From assembly GCA_049600855.1 (NCBI GenBank), contig JBMYQA010000161.1, forward strand, positions 1 through 13,189: a stretch of DNA of 13,189 bases. The letters are read 5' to 3'. This document shows positions 1 to 7,052 of the stretch, piece by piece. The notes beneath the pieces were generated by a model. The model saw nothing but the letters and a program-made list of their open reading frames with translations, did not search any database and had not been told where the DNA came from. The first letter of the stretch is position 1; each line of letters starts with the position of its first letter. Source of the stretch: JBMYQA01 sp049600855. GTDB taxonomy: Bacteria > Bacteroidota > Bacteroidia > Cytophagales > Flammeovirgaceae. Both the position numbers and the translations under genes were made by a program.

Positions 1-178
1 AGATTTTTAATAGAAAAGAATGTTTTTAGAAGTATGAAAAAACAATTATTTAATAATCAAACATGCACTGATTAAAAAAAAGTGTAATTAATCTGTATAT
101 TCGCCAACATTTTGAGTCTTTAGTAGCTTCTACGACAAAACTCATAAGCACCATCAACTATCTTTTCTAAACTAAATT
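1..178. other. AT-rich leader with no callable gene
   Basis: This very AT-rich stretch precedes the phosphatase gene and should hold its promoter, but no convincing -33/-7 pair could be picked. Forward frame 1 stays open from base 1 to the TAA at 73-75 (24 codons). That could be the tail of a gene beginning outside the window. A run this short is common by chance in such AT-rich DNA, so no gene is called. Confidence 0.4.
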
Positions 179-1003
179 ATGACTTCAACACCCCAGAAAC
201 TCAATGCGTACCATAAGACTCTTAAGCCCAAATTATGCATGAATCATATTGAATGCATAGAAACATTAAAGTACCAACTAGCTGGTTATACGATTCCCAA
301 GTTCAATAAAGATAAAAATGGGGATGATTTTGCTATTGCGTATTTGGAGGAAGAAAGGCTATTAATAGGAGTGGTTTCGGATGGAGTAAGTCAGCAACCT
401 TGTGATTGGTTAGCATCAGAAATTACCTGTAAAGGCTTTATTCAACACTTTAAAGCTCAGCAGGGTAACAACTTTACACTAACAGATCGAATGATCTTGA
501 GCATTGAACTCACCAATCAACAATTGCTCTACACGGAAAAGCCTTGTGAAAAATTAGCAGCAACCCTTGCCGTTTGTGTGGTTGATGAACAGGCGCAAAT
601 GCTTTATTGGTGTAATATCGGTGATTCTCGAGTTTATCTTGTTAATTCAAATACAGTACAGATGCTCACCAGAGATGATGTGACAAGTTTCCAAGAAACC
701 ATTCAGACATCAATTGGTAAACGGCAAATTAAGCGGGCAAAACTGACACAATGCATGGGGAAAAATAGGGTAAACCCAGTGGTGCATCAGCGAGACTTAA
801 AAGCCGATGAGCTGGTGCTTTTAGCAAGTGATGGCTTTTATGAGGCTCGAAAAGCTTCTTTTAATCATAAATTGTTGGAGTTTAACCGTAAAAGTGATTT
901 TGTGGATGCCTTTGGTAAAATGGCTTCAAGCTTTGAGATTATGCGTGATGATGACATGACCTTTGTGGCACTTCATAACAAATCAAGTGAAGTATGGCAA
1001 TAG
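179..1003 (+). CDS. PP2C-type protein serine/threonine phosphatase
   Basis: Predicted soluble PPM/PP2C metal-dependent phosphatase of 274 residues, essentially one catalytic domain. Visible motifs in order are GDD at 48-50, VVSDGVS at 65-71 with metal-binding Asp68-Gly69, a Leu-Ala-Ala-Thr-Leu strand at 126-130, IGDSRVY at 147-153, LTRDDVT at 163-169 in place of the usual LTxDHS, LTQCMG at 189-194, ASDGFYEA at 216-223 with Asp218, and RDDDMTFVAL at 256-265, the final metal-binding element. All core acidic positions are present, so it is probably active. No signal peptide, membrane helix or sensor domain is visible. ATG 179 was chosen; Met21 (239) is an alternative that keeps the whole domain. 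Its end overlaps the DUF4241 gene by 10 bases, indicating co-transcription. The target phosphoprotein is unknown, and no kinase lies within the window. Confidence 0.85.
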   Translation: MTSTPQKLNAYHKTLKPKLCMNHIECIETLKYQLAGYTIPKFNKDKNGDDFAIAYLEEERLLIGVVSDGVSQQPCDWLASEITCKGFIQHFKAQQGNNFTLTDRMILSIELTNQQLLYTEKPCEKLAATLAVCVVDEQAQMLYWCNIGDSRVYLVNSNTVQMLTRDDVTSFQETIQTSIGKRQIKRAKLTQCMGKNRVNPVVHQRDLKADELVLLASDGFYEARKASFNHKLLEFNRKSDFVDAFGKMASSFEIMRDDDMTFVALHNKSSEVWQ

Positions 1004-1674
1004 CATCATTTCATAACTATAACACTTATTTCACCCAATCCGAAGCTGACGGTTATAATGTTTATCAAGTCCAATTAGGTGAGCTTCACATTCCTTCAGG
1101 GCAAATTATTGCCTGCGATCCCTTTTTTTCTTACGAGCAGCAACCGCTCAATAAAACGGTAACACCAGGAAGCTATCCCGTTACATTGGCTATTGCCGAA
1201 GTGGAAGCAACGCATTTTCGAGTAGGCTTAGCAAAAATTCAATTTAGTAAGTCAAAAGCAATTTTTTGGGAATTAGCGGTTACTCAAGATGTTCCCGCTC
1301 ACGAACTAGCCATGTTAGGCCCCAATGAATTTATTGGCTACGAGGTAGAAGCTGGTTTAGGAATGTTTATTGATGCGGACTTCAATCAAACTTACTTGCA
1401 GATACTAAAGGCATTTTATCAGCAAAATGAAAATGTAAACTATTACGATGAGGTATTGGCTGCTGAGTTTAGAAAGACTTCGGGCAATCATCCTTATTCC
1501 CGAAACTTGGGCGATTGGAATGTACATTGTCCTACCAAAAATCCAACGCAAAATAGTATGATGTTTGCATCGGGGTGGGGAGATGGACTATATCCTTCTT
1601 ATTGGGGGCTCAATGAAGAAGGGGAAGTGGTAGAGCTGATTACAGATTTTCTCATTTTTGGTAAGTTCGAATAA
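994..1674 (+). CDS. DUF4241 domain-containing protein
   Basis: A 226-residue soluble protein that resembles the DUF4241 family along its length. The clearest signatures are SGQIIACDP at 35-43, TPGSYPVTLAIA at 57-68, AGLGMFIDAD at 120-129, and the C-terminal block GWGDGLYPSYWGL at 194-206 followed by TDFLIF at 217-222. The family has no established biochemical role that I can name. The conserved Trp/Gly/Tyr-rich C-terminus suggests a beta-rich fold. Its ATG lies inside the last codons of the phosphatase gene in another frame (ATGGCAATAG), so the two are probably translationally coupled. It ends 9 bases before the convergent peptidase gene, and no hairpin terminator is visible between them. Confidence is high for the family and low for any function. 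Confidence 0.8.
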   Translation: MAIASFHNYNTYFTQSEADGYNVYQVQLGELHIPSGQIIACDPFFSYEQQPLNKTVTPGSYPVTLAIAEVEATHFRVGLAKIQFSKSKAIFWELAVTQDVPAHELAMLGPNEFIGYEVEAGLGMFIDADFNQTYLQILKAFYQQNENVNYYDEVLAAEFRKTSGNHPYSRNLGDWNVHCPTKNPTQNSMMFASGWGDGLYPSYWGLNEEGEVVELITDFLIFGKFE

Positions 1675-1683
1675 AAGCGTGAT

Positions 1684-3669
1684 TTAAAATAAACCGTAAT
1701 AAATAGCCAACGAACCCAAATAGCTTGCTGCAATGCCTAAGATGATGAAATGGATACGCATGGGTCTATTCCATCGTTTTACCTTCCACAACCAAGTGCT
1801 AAACAAAAGAATGAATAAACCGCCAAAGCCAATGATCCAAGGGAGAAAGCGGAAATAAACGGCCCAGCTAGGTAAACCAAAGGCTAAAACAATTGGGTTT
1901 TGACTCGCCACTAAGCCAATTCCGATGACTAAAAAGCCCACATAAACCAAGCCTAATGTGGCAATTCCCCACCCAAACCACTTATATAGGCGCGCATATG
2001 TTGATGAATTGAGCTTTGCTTTGCGGATGCGTTGAATCATGGCATATAATGGATAGAAAGCAAAAGCAGTAAATAAAGCAACTAAGGCAAGTACAGGTAG
2101 CAATAAATTACTAAACTTGGGAGAACGCAGTACTTCCGTTGCAAACTTGTAAACCCCTTCATTTAACCATAAATTGGTTACAAATGCGATAGTAGGCATA
2201 CGTTTCATACAAGTTGAATCAGGAGCGTTGGTTGGATGATTTAAAAAGTTCGCAACCATTTCTTTTGGGCAAGCACCTGATAGACTTGCTCCATGTCCTA
2301 ACCCTGGGTATACATAATGGTAACTTTGCGCTAAGCTTTGATGGGCTAAATCAGCATACATGGGTGGAGTGATTGGATCAAACTCGCCTGAAATCACCAA
2401 AGTGGGGATGGTACTGGCAACTGCACGAAATAGCGTAGAATCAGCTTGATTAGGATGCCAGTTTTCAAAAATTTTGGTATCTGCTTTAAATAAAGATAAA
2501 CCACCTTTTAATTGAGGGAATTTGACGGCATCTTTTTCGAATAGTGCGGTAGAGGTAAATGCGCCTACATCAAAGTTATTGACGGAATGCATCATCCAAT
2601 AATTAATTGCATTTGATCTGCCTCGAATGCTTCCTAATATGGCTTGCAGTGCTGATTCATTTTTTTGCTTTAATTGTTCAATGATCAACGGAATGTAAGG
2701 TAAAAATTGATGGCTGTATAAGCATTGATGCATGAGTAATTCAAAATCTTGTGGATTCATGTATACCGAGTCGGGAATGGTGGTAAAGATGGGCTGTTGT
2801 GCTAAGGTGTCAATGAATTGATAAAAATCACGTTCGAGATGGGGAAAGCGCTTTTTACAGTTGGGATCGCCTGCACATTGTTCGAATACCAAGTGGAGCG
2901 ACCTGACAAAATTGGTATTGATGTCTTGGTAATTGCTCACATTTGGTGGAATAACACCATCGATCACGACACTTCGGATTCCCTCAGGAAACAAGCGCAT
3001 CGTATGTAAAGCCAAACGTGTTCCATAAGATATCCCATACAAATTCCACTGATCGTAGCGCATCGCCAAACGCAAATCTTCCAAATCTTTCGCACTTTCT
3101 ATGCTATTATATTTAGAGCGATCGATGCCTAAATTTGTGAGTTCATCTTTACAACGCATGGCAGCCTGATAACGCGCTTCTACTTCTTCATCCAATTGAT
3201 AATTTCCAAAAGCAATTTTCAAGTTTTCATCTTTGAGTGATTCACAGGCAGTGGGTTCAGAAAACCCTGTGCCGCGTTGATCATACAAAATAATATCTCG
3301 ATGCGCGAGCAGTGGGTGATCAAGCCATGCTCGGATGCTTGTAATCGCCCCTGAGCCCGGCCCACCTGAAAGGTAAACCACAGGGTCGGGATTAACAGAT
3401 TGGCCTTGGCTTTTGATGAGTACAACGGCGAGTTTTAATTGCATACCATTGGGTTTTTCTCGGTCTTCCAATACCGTGAGGTAACCGCATTTCACTTTTC
3501 GGCCATTTAGCCATATTCTTCCAAAGGGACAATCTTCTGACCATTCAAAGGTTGGGGTAAAACGTTGGGCTAGAAGTAAAGGAATGGAACAGAATAAATA
3601 GCTGAAACTGACCAGAAAGCATAAGGTAAAACGACGGTTTGATGTTAATCTGGGAATCACTAATCTCAT
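1684..3669 (-). CDS. Secreted S33-type alpha/beta-hydrolase peptidase with C-terminal membrane domain
   Basis: A 661-residue protein. Residues 1-35 look like a signal peptide (basic start, hydrophobic 14-34). The alpha/beta-hydrolase fold follows: oxyanion-loop motif SGGPGSG at 101-107, DQRGTGFS at 130-137, nucleophile elbow GISYG with Ser214, acid Asp431 in GEFDPITPP, and base His459 in GLGHG. This layout matches proline iminopeptidase/tripeptidyl-aminopeptidase relatives (family S33, TAP-like), which remove N-terminal residues from peptides. Cys pairs such as 263/271 and 467/487 fit an extracytoplasmic location. About four membrane helices follow at roughly 521-546, 563-588, 603-628 and 639-660, so the enzyme is probably anchored with its catalytic domain outside the cytoplasm. 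The substrate is unknown. It is transcribed away from gcvH, sharing the upstream region. Confidence 0.82.
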   Translation of the reverse strand: MRLVIPRLTSNRRFTLCFLVSFSYLFCSIPLLLAQRFTPTFEWSEDCPFGRIWLNGRKVKCGYLTVLEDREKPNGMQLKLAVVLIKSQGQSVNPDPVVYLSGGPGSGAITSIRAWLDHPLLAHRDIILYDQRGTGFSEPTACESLKDENLKIAFGNYQLDEEVEARYQAAMRCKDELTNLGIDRSKYNSIESAKDLEDLRLAMRYDQWNLYGISYGTRLALHTMRLFPEGIRSVVIDGVIPPNVSNYQDINTNFVRSLHLVFEQCAGDPNCKKRFPHLERDFYQFIDTLAQQPIFTTIPDSVYMNPQDFELLMHQCLYSHQFLPYIPLIIEQLKQKNESALQAILGSIRGRSNAINYWMMHSVNNFDVGAFTSTALFEKDAVKFPQLKGGLSLFKADTKIFENWHPNQADSTLFRAVASTIPTLVISGEFDPITPPMYADLAHQSLAQSYHYVYPGLGHGASLSGACPKEMVANFLNHPTNAPDSTCMKRMPTIAFVTNLWLNEGVYKFATEVLRSPKFSNLLLPVLALVALFTAFAFYPLYAMIQRIRKAKLNSSTYARLYKWFGWGIATLGLVYVGFLVIGIGLVASQNPIVLAFGLPSWAVYFRFLPWIIGFGGLFILLFSTWLWKVKRWNRPMRIHFIILGIAASYLGSLAIYYGLF

Positions 3670-3700
3670 AATAATTTGCTAGTACTCAATCTGTATGCTT

Positions 3701-3712
3701 TCCAAAATACGA
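3701..3712 (-). promoter_or_regulatory. Promoter-like box for the S33 peptidase gene
   Basis: On the minus strand this reads TCGTATTTTGGA and lies 31 bases before the ATG. It shares the CGTAnTTTG core with boxes upstream of the small helical protein gene and the propeller gene. It also resembles the TTTG-ending -7 element known for the Bacteroidota primary sigma factor, with one base fewer. A short inverted repeat, CTATC-N6-GATAG at 3718-3733, lies just upstream of it and could be an operator. The call rests on motif resemblance only. Confidence 0.3.
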
Positions 3713-3942
3713 ATTTTCTATCGAAAGTGATAGCGATTTATTGCATTCTAAATACGGTTATTTTACCCCTTTCTTATTCTATTTTCGCCTAAAAGTTCCC
3801 AAACAAAATTTCAATTCATGTCTTCATCCTGAAAATGCAAACAGAAAATGACCTATAGTTGTTTATTATAGTCTTAATACGTTTCTTTGGGGCAATTAAT
3901 AACCAATGGAGATTTACCCATCCATATCAAACCTTAAATCTC

Positions 3943-4320
3943 ATGAACATCCCAGAAGAATTGAAGTATACCAAGGATCATGAGTGGATCCGAATTGAAG
4001 GTGAGTTTGCTTTTGTCGGCATCACGGATTTTGCTCAAAAAGAACTTGGTGATATTGTTTTTGTAGAAATCACTGAAGATGGTGAAACTGTTGATGAAGG
4101 AGACGTATTTGGTAGTGTAGAAGCTGTAAAAACAGTTTCTGACTTATTTATGCCAATTACAGGAGAGATTGTTGAAGTCAACGAAGAATTAGAAAGTCAA
4201 CCAGAACTTGTTAACGCTGATCCTTATGGTAAGGGATGGATGGTTAAGGTGAAGGTTGCTGATGATGCTAATCTTGAAGAACTATTATCTGCCGAAGCCT
4301 ACAAAGAGCTCATCGGATAA
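3943..4320 (+). CDS. gcvH: Glycine cleavage system H protein
   Basis: Lipoyl carrier of the glycine cleavage complex. It shuttles the aminomethyl group from P-protein (glycine decarboxylase) to T-protein and returns dihydrolipoyl for oxidation by L-protein, in the cytoplasm. The 125-residue product has the usual family length. Visible family blocks are YTKDHEWIRIEG at 9-20, VGITDFAQKELGDIVFVE at 25-42, the lipoylation segment FGSVEAVKTVSDLFMPITGE at 56-75 with acceptor Lys63, and the closing NADPYGKGWMVKV motif at 91-103. The frame stays open upstream to 3859, but ATG 3943 gives the standard N-terminus, and the extra 28 codons show no conserved character. No gcvT or gcvP is adjacent, so the complex is encoded at scattered loci. 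A strong terminator follows directly. Confidence 0.97.
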   Translation: MNIPEELKYTKDHEWIRIEGEFAFVGITDFAQKELGDIVFVEITEDGETVDEGDVFGSVEAVKTVSDLFMPITGEIVEVNEELESQPELVNADPYGKGWMVKVKVADDANLEELLSAEAYKELIG

Positions 4321-4343
4321 TCAATCACATGCAAAAAATAATT

Positions 4344-4383
4344 AACCTCTCTCCTAATAATAGGATGGAGGTTTTTATTTTTC
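4344..4383 (+). terminator. Intrinsic terminator after gcvH
   Basis: AACCTC (4344-4349) pairs with GAGGTT (4368-4373), and TCCTA (4352-4356) pairs with TAGGA (4361-4365). There is a two-base internal mismatch/wobble and an ATAA loop. A T-rich tract (TTTTTATTTTT) follows on the plus strand. It lies about 24 bases after the gcvH stop and separates gcvH from hemH. Confidence 0.85.
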
Positions 4384-4539
4384 AAGATTTTACCCAGAAT
4401 TTAAACCAAGTAGGTGCTTCTTGAGTTATTCACAAAGAACTTTATTTTTTTAGATAGATTGTAATTGCATACTACTACTAGTTGAATGATGCACTTAAAC
4501 TAGGGTAATGTGGTATAGATTTCTCAATAACAGCGAATT

Positions 4540-5556
4540 ATGCGAGGAAAAACAGGGGTATTATTAGTTAATTTAGGTACACCCGATAGTACAAAGGTTT
4601 CGGATGTTCGAAAATATTTAAGGCAATTTTTGTTAGATGGTCGTGTCATTGACATCAGTCCAATTGGGCGCTTCTTTCTCGTAAATTTCATTATTGCTCC
4701 CTTCCGATCTCCTAAATCTGCTAAAGAATATCGCAAGCTTTGGACTGAGAAAGGCTCGCCATTACTTTACCACAGTGTAGAACTCACCGATTTGCTTCGA
4801 GAAGAACTCGATCAATCTGCTTTTCAAGTGGAGTTAGGCATGCGGTATCAGAACCCAAGTATTCAATCGGCATTGGATAAATTAAAGGGGCCTAAATTGG
4901 AAAAATTGATTGTGCTTCCGCTCTTTCCACAATATGCTTCTGCCACCACGGGTTCAGTACATCAAGAAGTGATGCGGATTGTGAGTAAGTGGGAACTCAT
5001 TCCCAAAATTGTGATGATCGATACGTATGCCGACAATGAATTGATGGCACAAACCTTTGCTGAACTGGGAAAACAGTATATGGTGAAAGAAGACTATGAC
5101 CACTACCTGTTCAGCTATCACGGATTACCTGAGCGACAACTAAAAAAAACAGGTACAGGTTGCCGTTGCGACGAAAAATGTTGTGCTGTATTTAGTGTGC
5201 GAAACCGATTGTGTTACCGAGCACAATGCTACGAGACTTCCCGCGTGTTAGCTAGGGCATTGAATATTACAGAAGACCAGTATACCGTGAGTTTTCAATC
5301 TCGTTTAGGAAAAACCCCTTGGATACAGCCTTACACGGAAGACAAAGTAAAAGAACTGGCACATAAAGGCATTAAGAAGTTACTGGTATTCTCGCCTTCC
5401 TTTGTAGCAGATTGTCTCGAAACCACCGTTGAAATCAATGAAGAGTATGGCGAACAATTTTTAGAAGAGGGTGGGGAAAAGCTTCAGTTAGTAGAAAGTT
5501 TGAATACCCATCCCATGTGGGTACAAACGTTAAAGGAAATGGTGCTGGAGCAATAA
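4540..5556 (+). CDS. hemH: Ferrochelatase (protoporphyrin/coproporphyrin ferrochelatase)
   Basis: Inserts ferrous iron into a porphyrin at the end of heme synthesis. The 338-residue length is normal. Recognisable segments are GVLLVNLGTPDS at 6-17, FRSPKSAKEYRKLW at 55-68, GSPLLYHS at 72-79, GMRYQNPSI at 100-108, and LPLFPQYASATTGSV at 126-140. His194 in FSYHGLPER is the catalytic/metal-site histidine. VSFQSRLGKTPWIQPYT lies at 250-266, and the CLETTVEI segment at 292-299 contains Glu294, equivalent to the second active-site residue (human Glu343). A Cys-rich insert follows HGLPER: Cys208, 210, 214, 215, 225 and 230. Comparable cysteines hold a [2Fe-2S] cluster in some bacterial ferrochelatases, so a cluster is possible here. 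ATG 4540 is preceded by no clear Shine-Dalgarno sequence. It stands alone, flanked by terminators. Confidence 0.97.
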   Translation: MRGKTGVLLVNLGTPDSTKVSDVRKYLRQFLLDGRVIDISPIGRFFLVNFIIAPFRSPKSAKEYRKLWTEKGSPLLYHSVELTDLLREELDQSAFQVELGMRYQNPSIQSALDKLKGPKLEKLIVLPLFPQYASATTGSVHQEVMRIVSKWELIPKIVMIDTYADNELMAQTFAELGKQYMVKEDYDHYLFSYHGLPERQLKKTGTGCRCDEKCCAVFSVRNRLCYRAQCYETSRVLARALNITEDQYTVSFQSRLGKTPWIQPYTEDKVKELAHKGIKKLLVFSPSFVADCLETTVEINEEYGEQFLEEGGEKLQLVESLNTHPMWVQTLKEMVLEQ

Positions 5557-5620
5557 GCTTTTGTTAAATAGTGTCTATAACAAACCATTCGTGATAAACA
5601 CTAATATTAGAAATAGAAAA

Positions 5621-5663
5621 AGGCTCTTTCAAAATTACTTCTGAGAGAGCCTCGATTTTTTTT
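5621..5663. terminator. Bidirectional terminator shared by hemH and the convergent small gene
   Basis: AGGCTCTTTC (5621-5630) pairs along 10 bp, with one G-T wobble, with GAGAGAGCCT (5643-5652) around a 12-base loop. On the plus strand it is followed by CGA and eight T residues, which suits hemH. On the minus strand an A run at 5616-5620 supplies a U-tract for the convergent gene, whose stop codon sits at 5662-5664 beside the stem. Confidence 0.85.
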
Positions 5664-6006
5664 AGTCAATGCTATTTCCTACCTGTAAAGCATCAACCAT
5701 TTTATCGGTAAACATGGAGTATAAAGATTCTTTCAACACTCCCTTTAATAATGGAATATTGACTTTCTTTTGAAGGGCGTTGAGCATTTGCTCACGTACT
5801 TCCCCTAATTGCTCATCTGGAATACCTGCATCCGCATTGTTGATGTAACCATATACTTCGCTGCTTAACTCGTTTTTAAATGCAGCATCAGCTTTTCGAA
5901 CAAACTCTTTTAATAGTTTTAGTTCCGCTTTTTCTCCAAGAATGGGTAGATTGATGTCCGAATTTAGTTGATCGGCTAGTGAATTGACTCGGCTTTCTGT
6001 CAGCAT
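5662..6006 (-). CDS. Small predicted all-helical protein with internal repeat, unknown function
   Basis: A 114-residue protein that I do not recognise. Composition and spacing suggest an almost fully alpha-helical soluble protein with no signal peptide, membrane helix or cysteine. The two halves resemble each other. LNSDINLPIL at 15-24 matches LQKKVNIPLL at 78-87, and each is followed by a helix with Leu, Phe, Lys and Ala at matching spacing (residues 32/36/39/42 against 95/99/102/106). This suggests duplication of a unit of about 30 residues. Codon usage and length support a real gene, as do a strong shared terminator at its 3' end and a promoter-like arrangement about 53 bases before the ATG, matching that of the propeller gene at 7053-8135. 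No function can be assigned. Confidence 0.75.
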   Translation of the reverse strand: MLTESRVNSLADQLNSDINLPILGEKAELKLLKEFVRKADAAFKNELSSEVYGYINNADAGIPDEQLGEVREQMLNALQKKVNIPLLKGVLKESLYSMFTDKMVDALQVGNSID

Positions 6007-6059
6007 AATTTGAAAAGTTAGAGGTGAAACATATTAACGGGTATGATGCAATTGATACA

Positions 6060-6100
6060 TACAAATTACGCTTCCCTCTTGGCAGAAATCAATCCGCAAA
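6060..6100 (-). promoter_or_regulatory. Promoter-like 41-bp arrangement upstream of the small helical protein gene
   Basis: On the minus strand TTTGCGGATTGAT (6088-6100) is followed after 16 bases by GCGTAATTTGTA (6060-6071), ending 53 bases before the ATG. The same two blocks at the same spacing occur upstream of the propeller gene (8185-8225). The second block resembles the TTTG-ending Bacteroidota -7 box. The first could be a -33-type element or an activator site. The call rests on repetition within the window, not on a known consensus. Confidence 0.5.
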
Positions 6101-6149
6101 AAGCCCCAAAATACAGTAGGTAATTTTACTGATTATTGTTTGTAACTGT

Positions 6150-6809
6150 TTATATTTCAATGAGTTGTTGTTTGATGGCGTACTTCACTAAATCAATGGT
6201 ATGGCTTAATCCTAGTTTCCCTAAAATATTGGTTTTATGGGTTTCAACGGTGCGGGGGCTAATGGAAAGTTCTAGCCCAATTTGTTTGGCACTCATCCCG
6301 TCGCAAAGTAGCTTGATAATCTCAATTTCTCGGTCGCTCAATGGTTTGCCATAATCATCCACATGACTTTTTACATTTCGGATATAGCTATTCATAACTT
6401 TACCTGAAATATTTTCTCCAAAAAACATTTGATTGCGCTTCACTGCATGTATGGCGTCCATAAATTCTGATTTTGCACAATCTTTAGATAGAAAACCTTT
6501 AGCGCCCGCCCGAATAGAAGCAATGATAAAACGTTCTTCAGTATTGGCTGTGAGCATAATCACTTTAAGGGTTGGATAACGCTCCTTAAGCTCTTTCGCC
6601 AAATCAATCCCATTCACACGCTCACCGAGTTTAATATCCATAACGATCACGTCAGGTTGCTTATGGGACAACTGTTCGAGAAGCTCTTCCCGATTGGCCG
6701 CCTCGCCTATCATTTCTACTGTTGGGTTGGCAATTAATAGTGCTCGAATGCCATCGCGCACAATTTGATGATCATCAACCACAACTAATTTGATCTTTTC
6801 CATATTCAT
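6150..6809 (-). CDS. NarL/FixJ-family response regulator with LuxR-type HTH
   Basis: Two-component transcription regulator of 219 residues. The receiver domain (about 5-122) shows the acidic pair Asp12-Asp13, phospho-acceptor Asp58 in VIVMDIK, switch Thr87 and Lys109 in GFLSKD, so it should be phosphorylatable. The C-terminal LuxR/GerE helix-turn-helix (about 155-217) reads LSDREIEIIKLLCDGMSAKQ, then SPRTVETHKTNILGKLG, the usual recognition-helix pattern. No histidine kinase lies in the window, making it an orphan whose signal is unknown. The first codon (6809) and a second Met at 6803 are both possible. A GGTGG stretch sits 3 bases before the former and 9 before the latter, which slightly favours 6803. 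It lies downstream of the propeller gene but is separated from it by a terminator and about 240 bases. Confidence 0.93.
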   Translation of the reverse strand: MNMEKIKLVVVDDHQIVRDGIRALLIANPTVEMIGEAANREELLEQLSHKQPDVIVMDIKLGERVNGIDLAKELKERYPTLKVIMLTANTEERFIIASIRAGAKGFLSKDCAKSEFMDAIHAVKRNQMFFGENISGKVMNSYIRNVKSHVDDYGKPLSDREIEIIKLLCDGMSAKQIGLELSISPRTVETHKTNILGKLGLSHTIDLVKYAIKQQLIEI

Positions 6810-6950
6810 AAACCACCGTATTTAACTTTTCTGCGAGTGAATAACTGCTGATTTGAGCAATTGAATGGATAGATCAAGATACATAATCCTAAGGAAAATC
6901 ATGGATCGTGAGTAGGTATTTTTACAGATACATACGATTGCTTCATTATA

Positions 6951-6984
6951 GCATAAAAAATGCCCGATAAATGCTATCGGGCAT
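6951..6984 (-). terminator. Intrinsic terminator after the propeller gene
   Basis: A perfect 10-bp stem, ATGCCCGATA (6960-6969) with TATCGGGCAT (6975-6984), encloses a 5-base loop. On the minus strand it is followed by a run of six T residues. It lies about 70 bases after the stop of the gene at 7053-8135, isolating that gene from the response regulator. Confidence 0.88.
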
Positions 6985-7052
6985 GAGGTTTTGAATAAAA
7001 AGGTTGATATTAAAATATGGTTCTCACAAGTGATCGTTTAGGCAAGTCATGA

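Noticed and set aside
1675..1683. Terminator between the convergent DUF4241 and peptidase genes
   Set aside because: Only 9 bases separate the genes and no hairpin with a T-tract was found there.
3859..3885. TTG-N16-TACGTTTC as a gcvH promoter
   Set aside because: The spacing is shorter than the known Bacteroidota arrangement and the last base of the TTTG element is wrong. The match is too weak to annotate.
3859..3942. N-terminal extension of gcvH from an upstream TTG
   Set aside because: The extra 28 residues have no GcvH similarity, while ATG 3943 gives the standard 125-residue protein.
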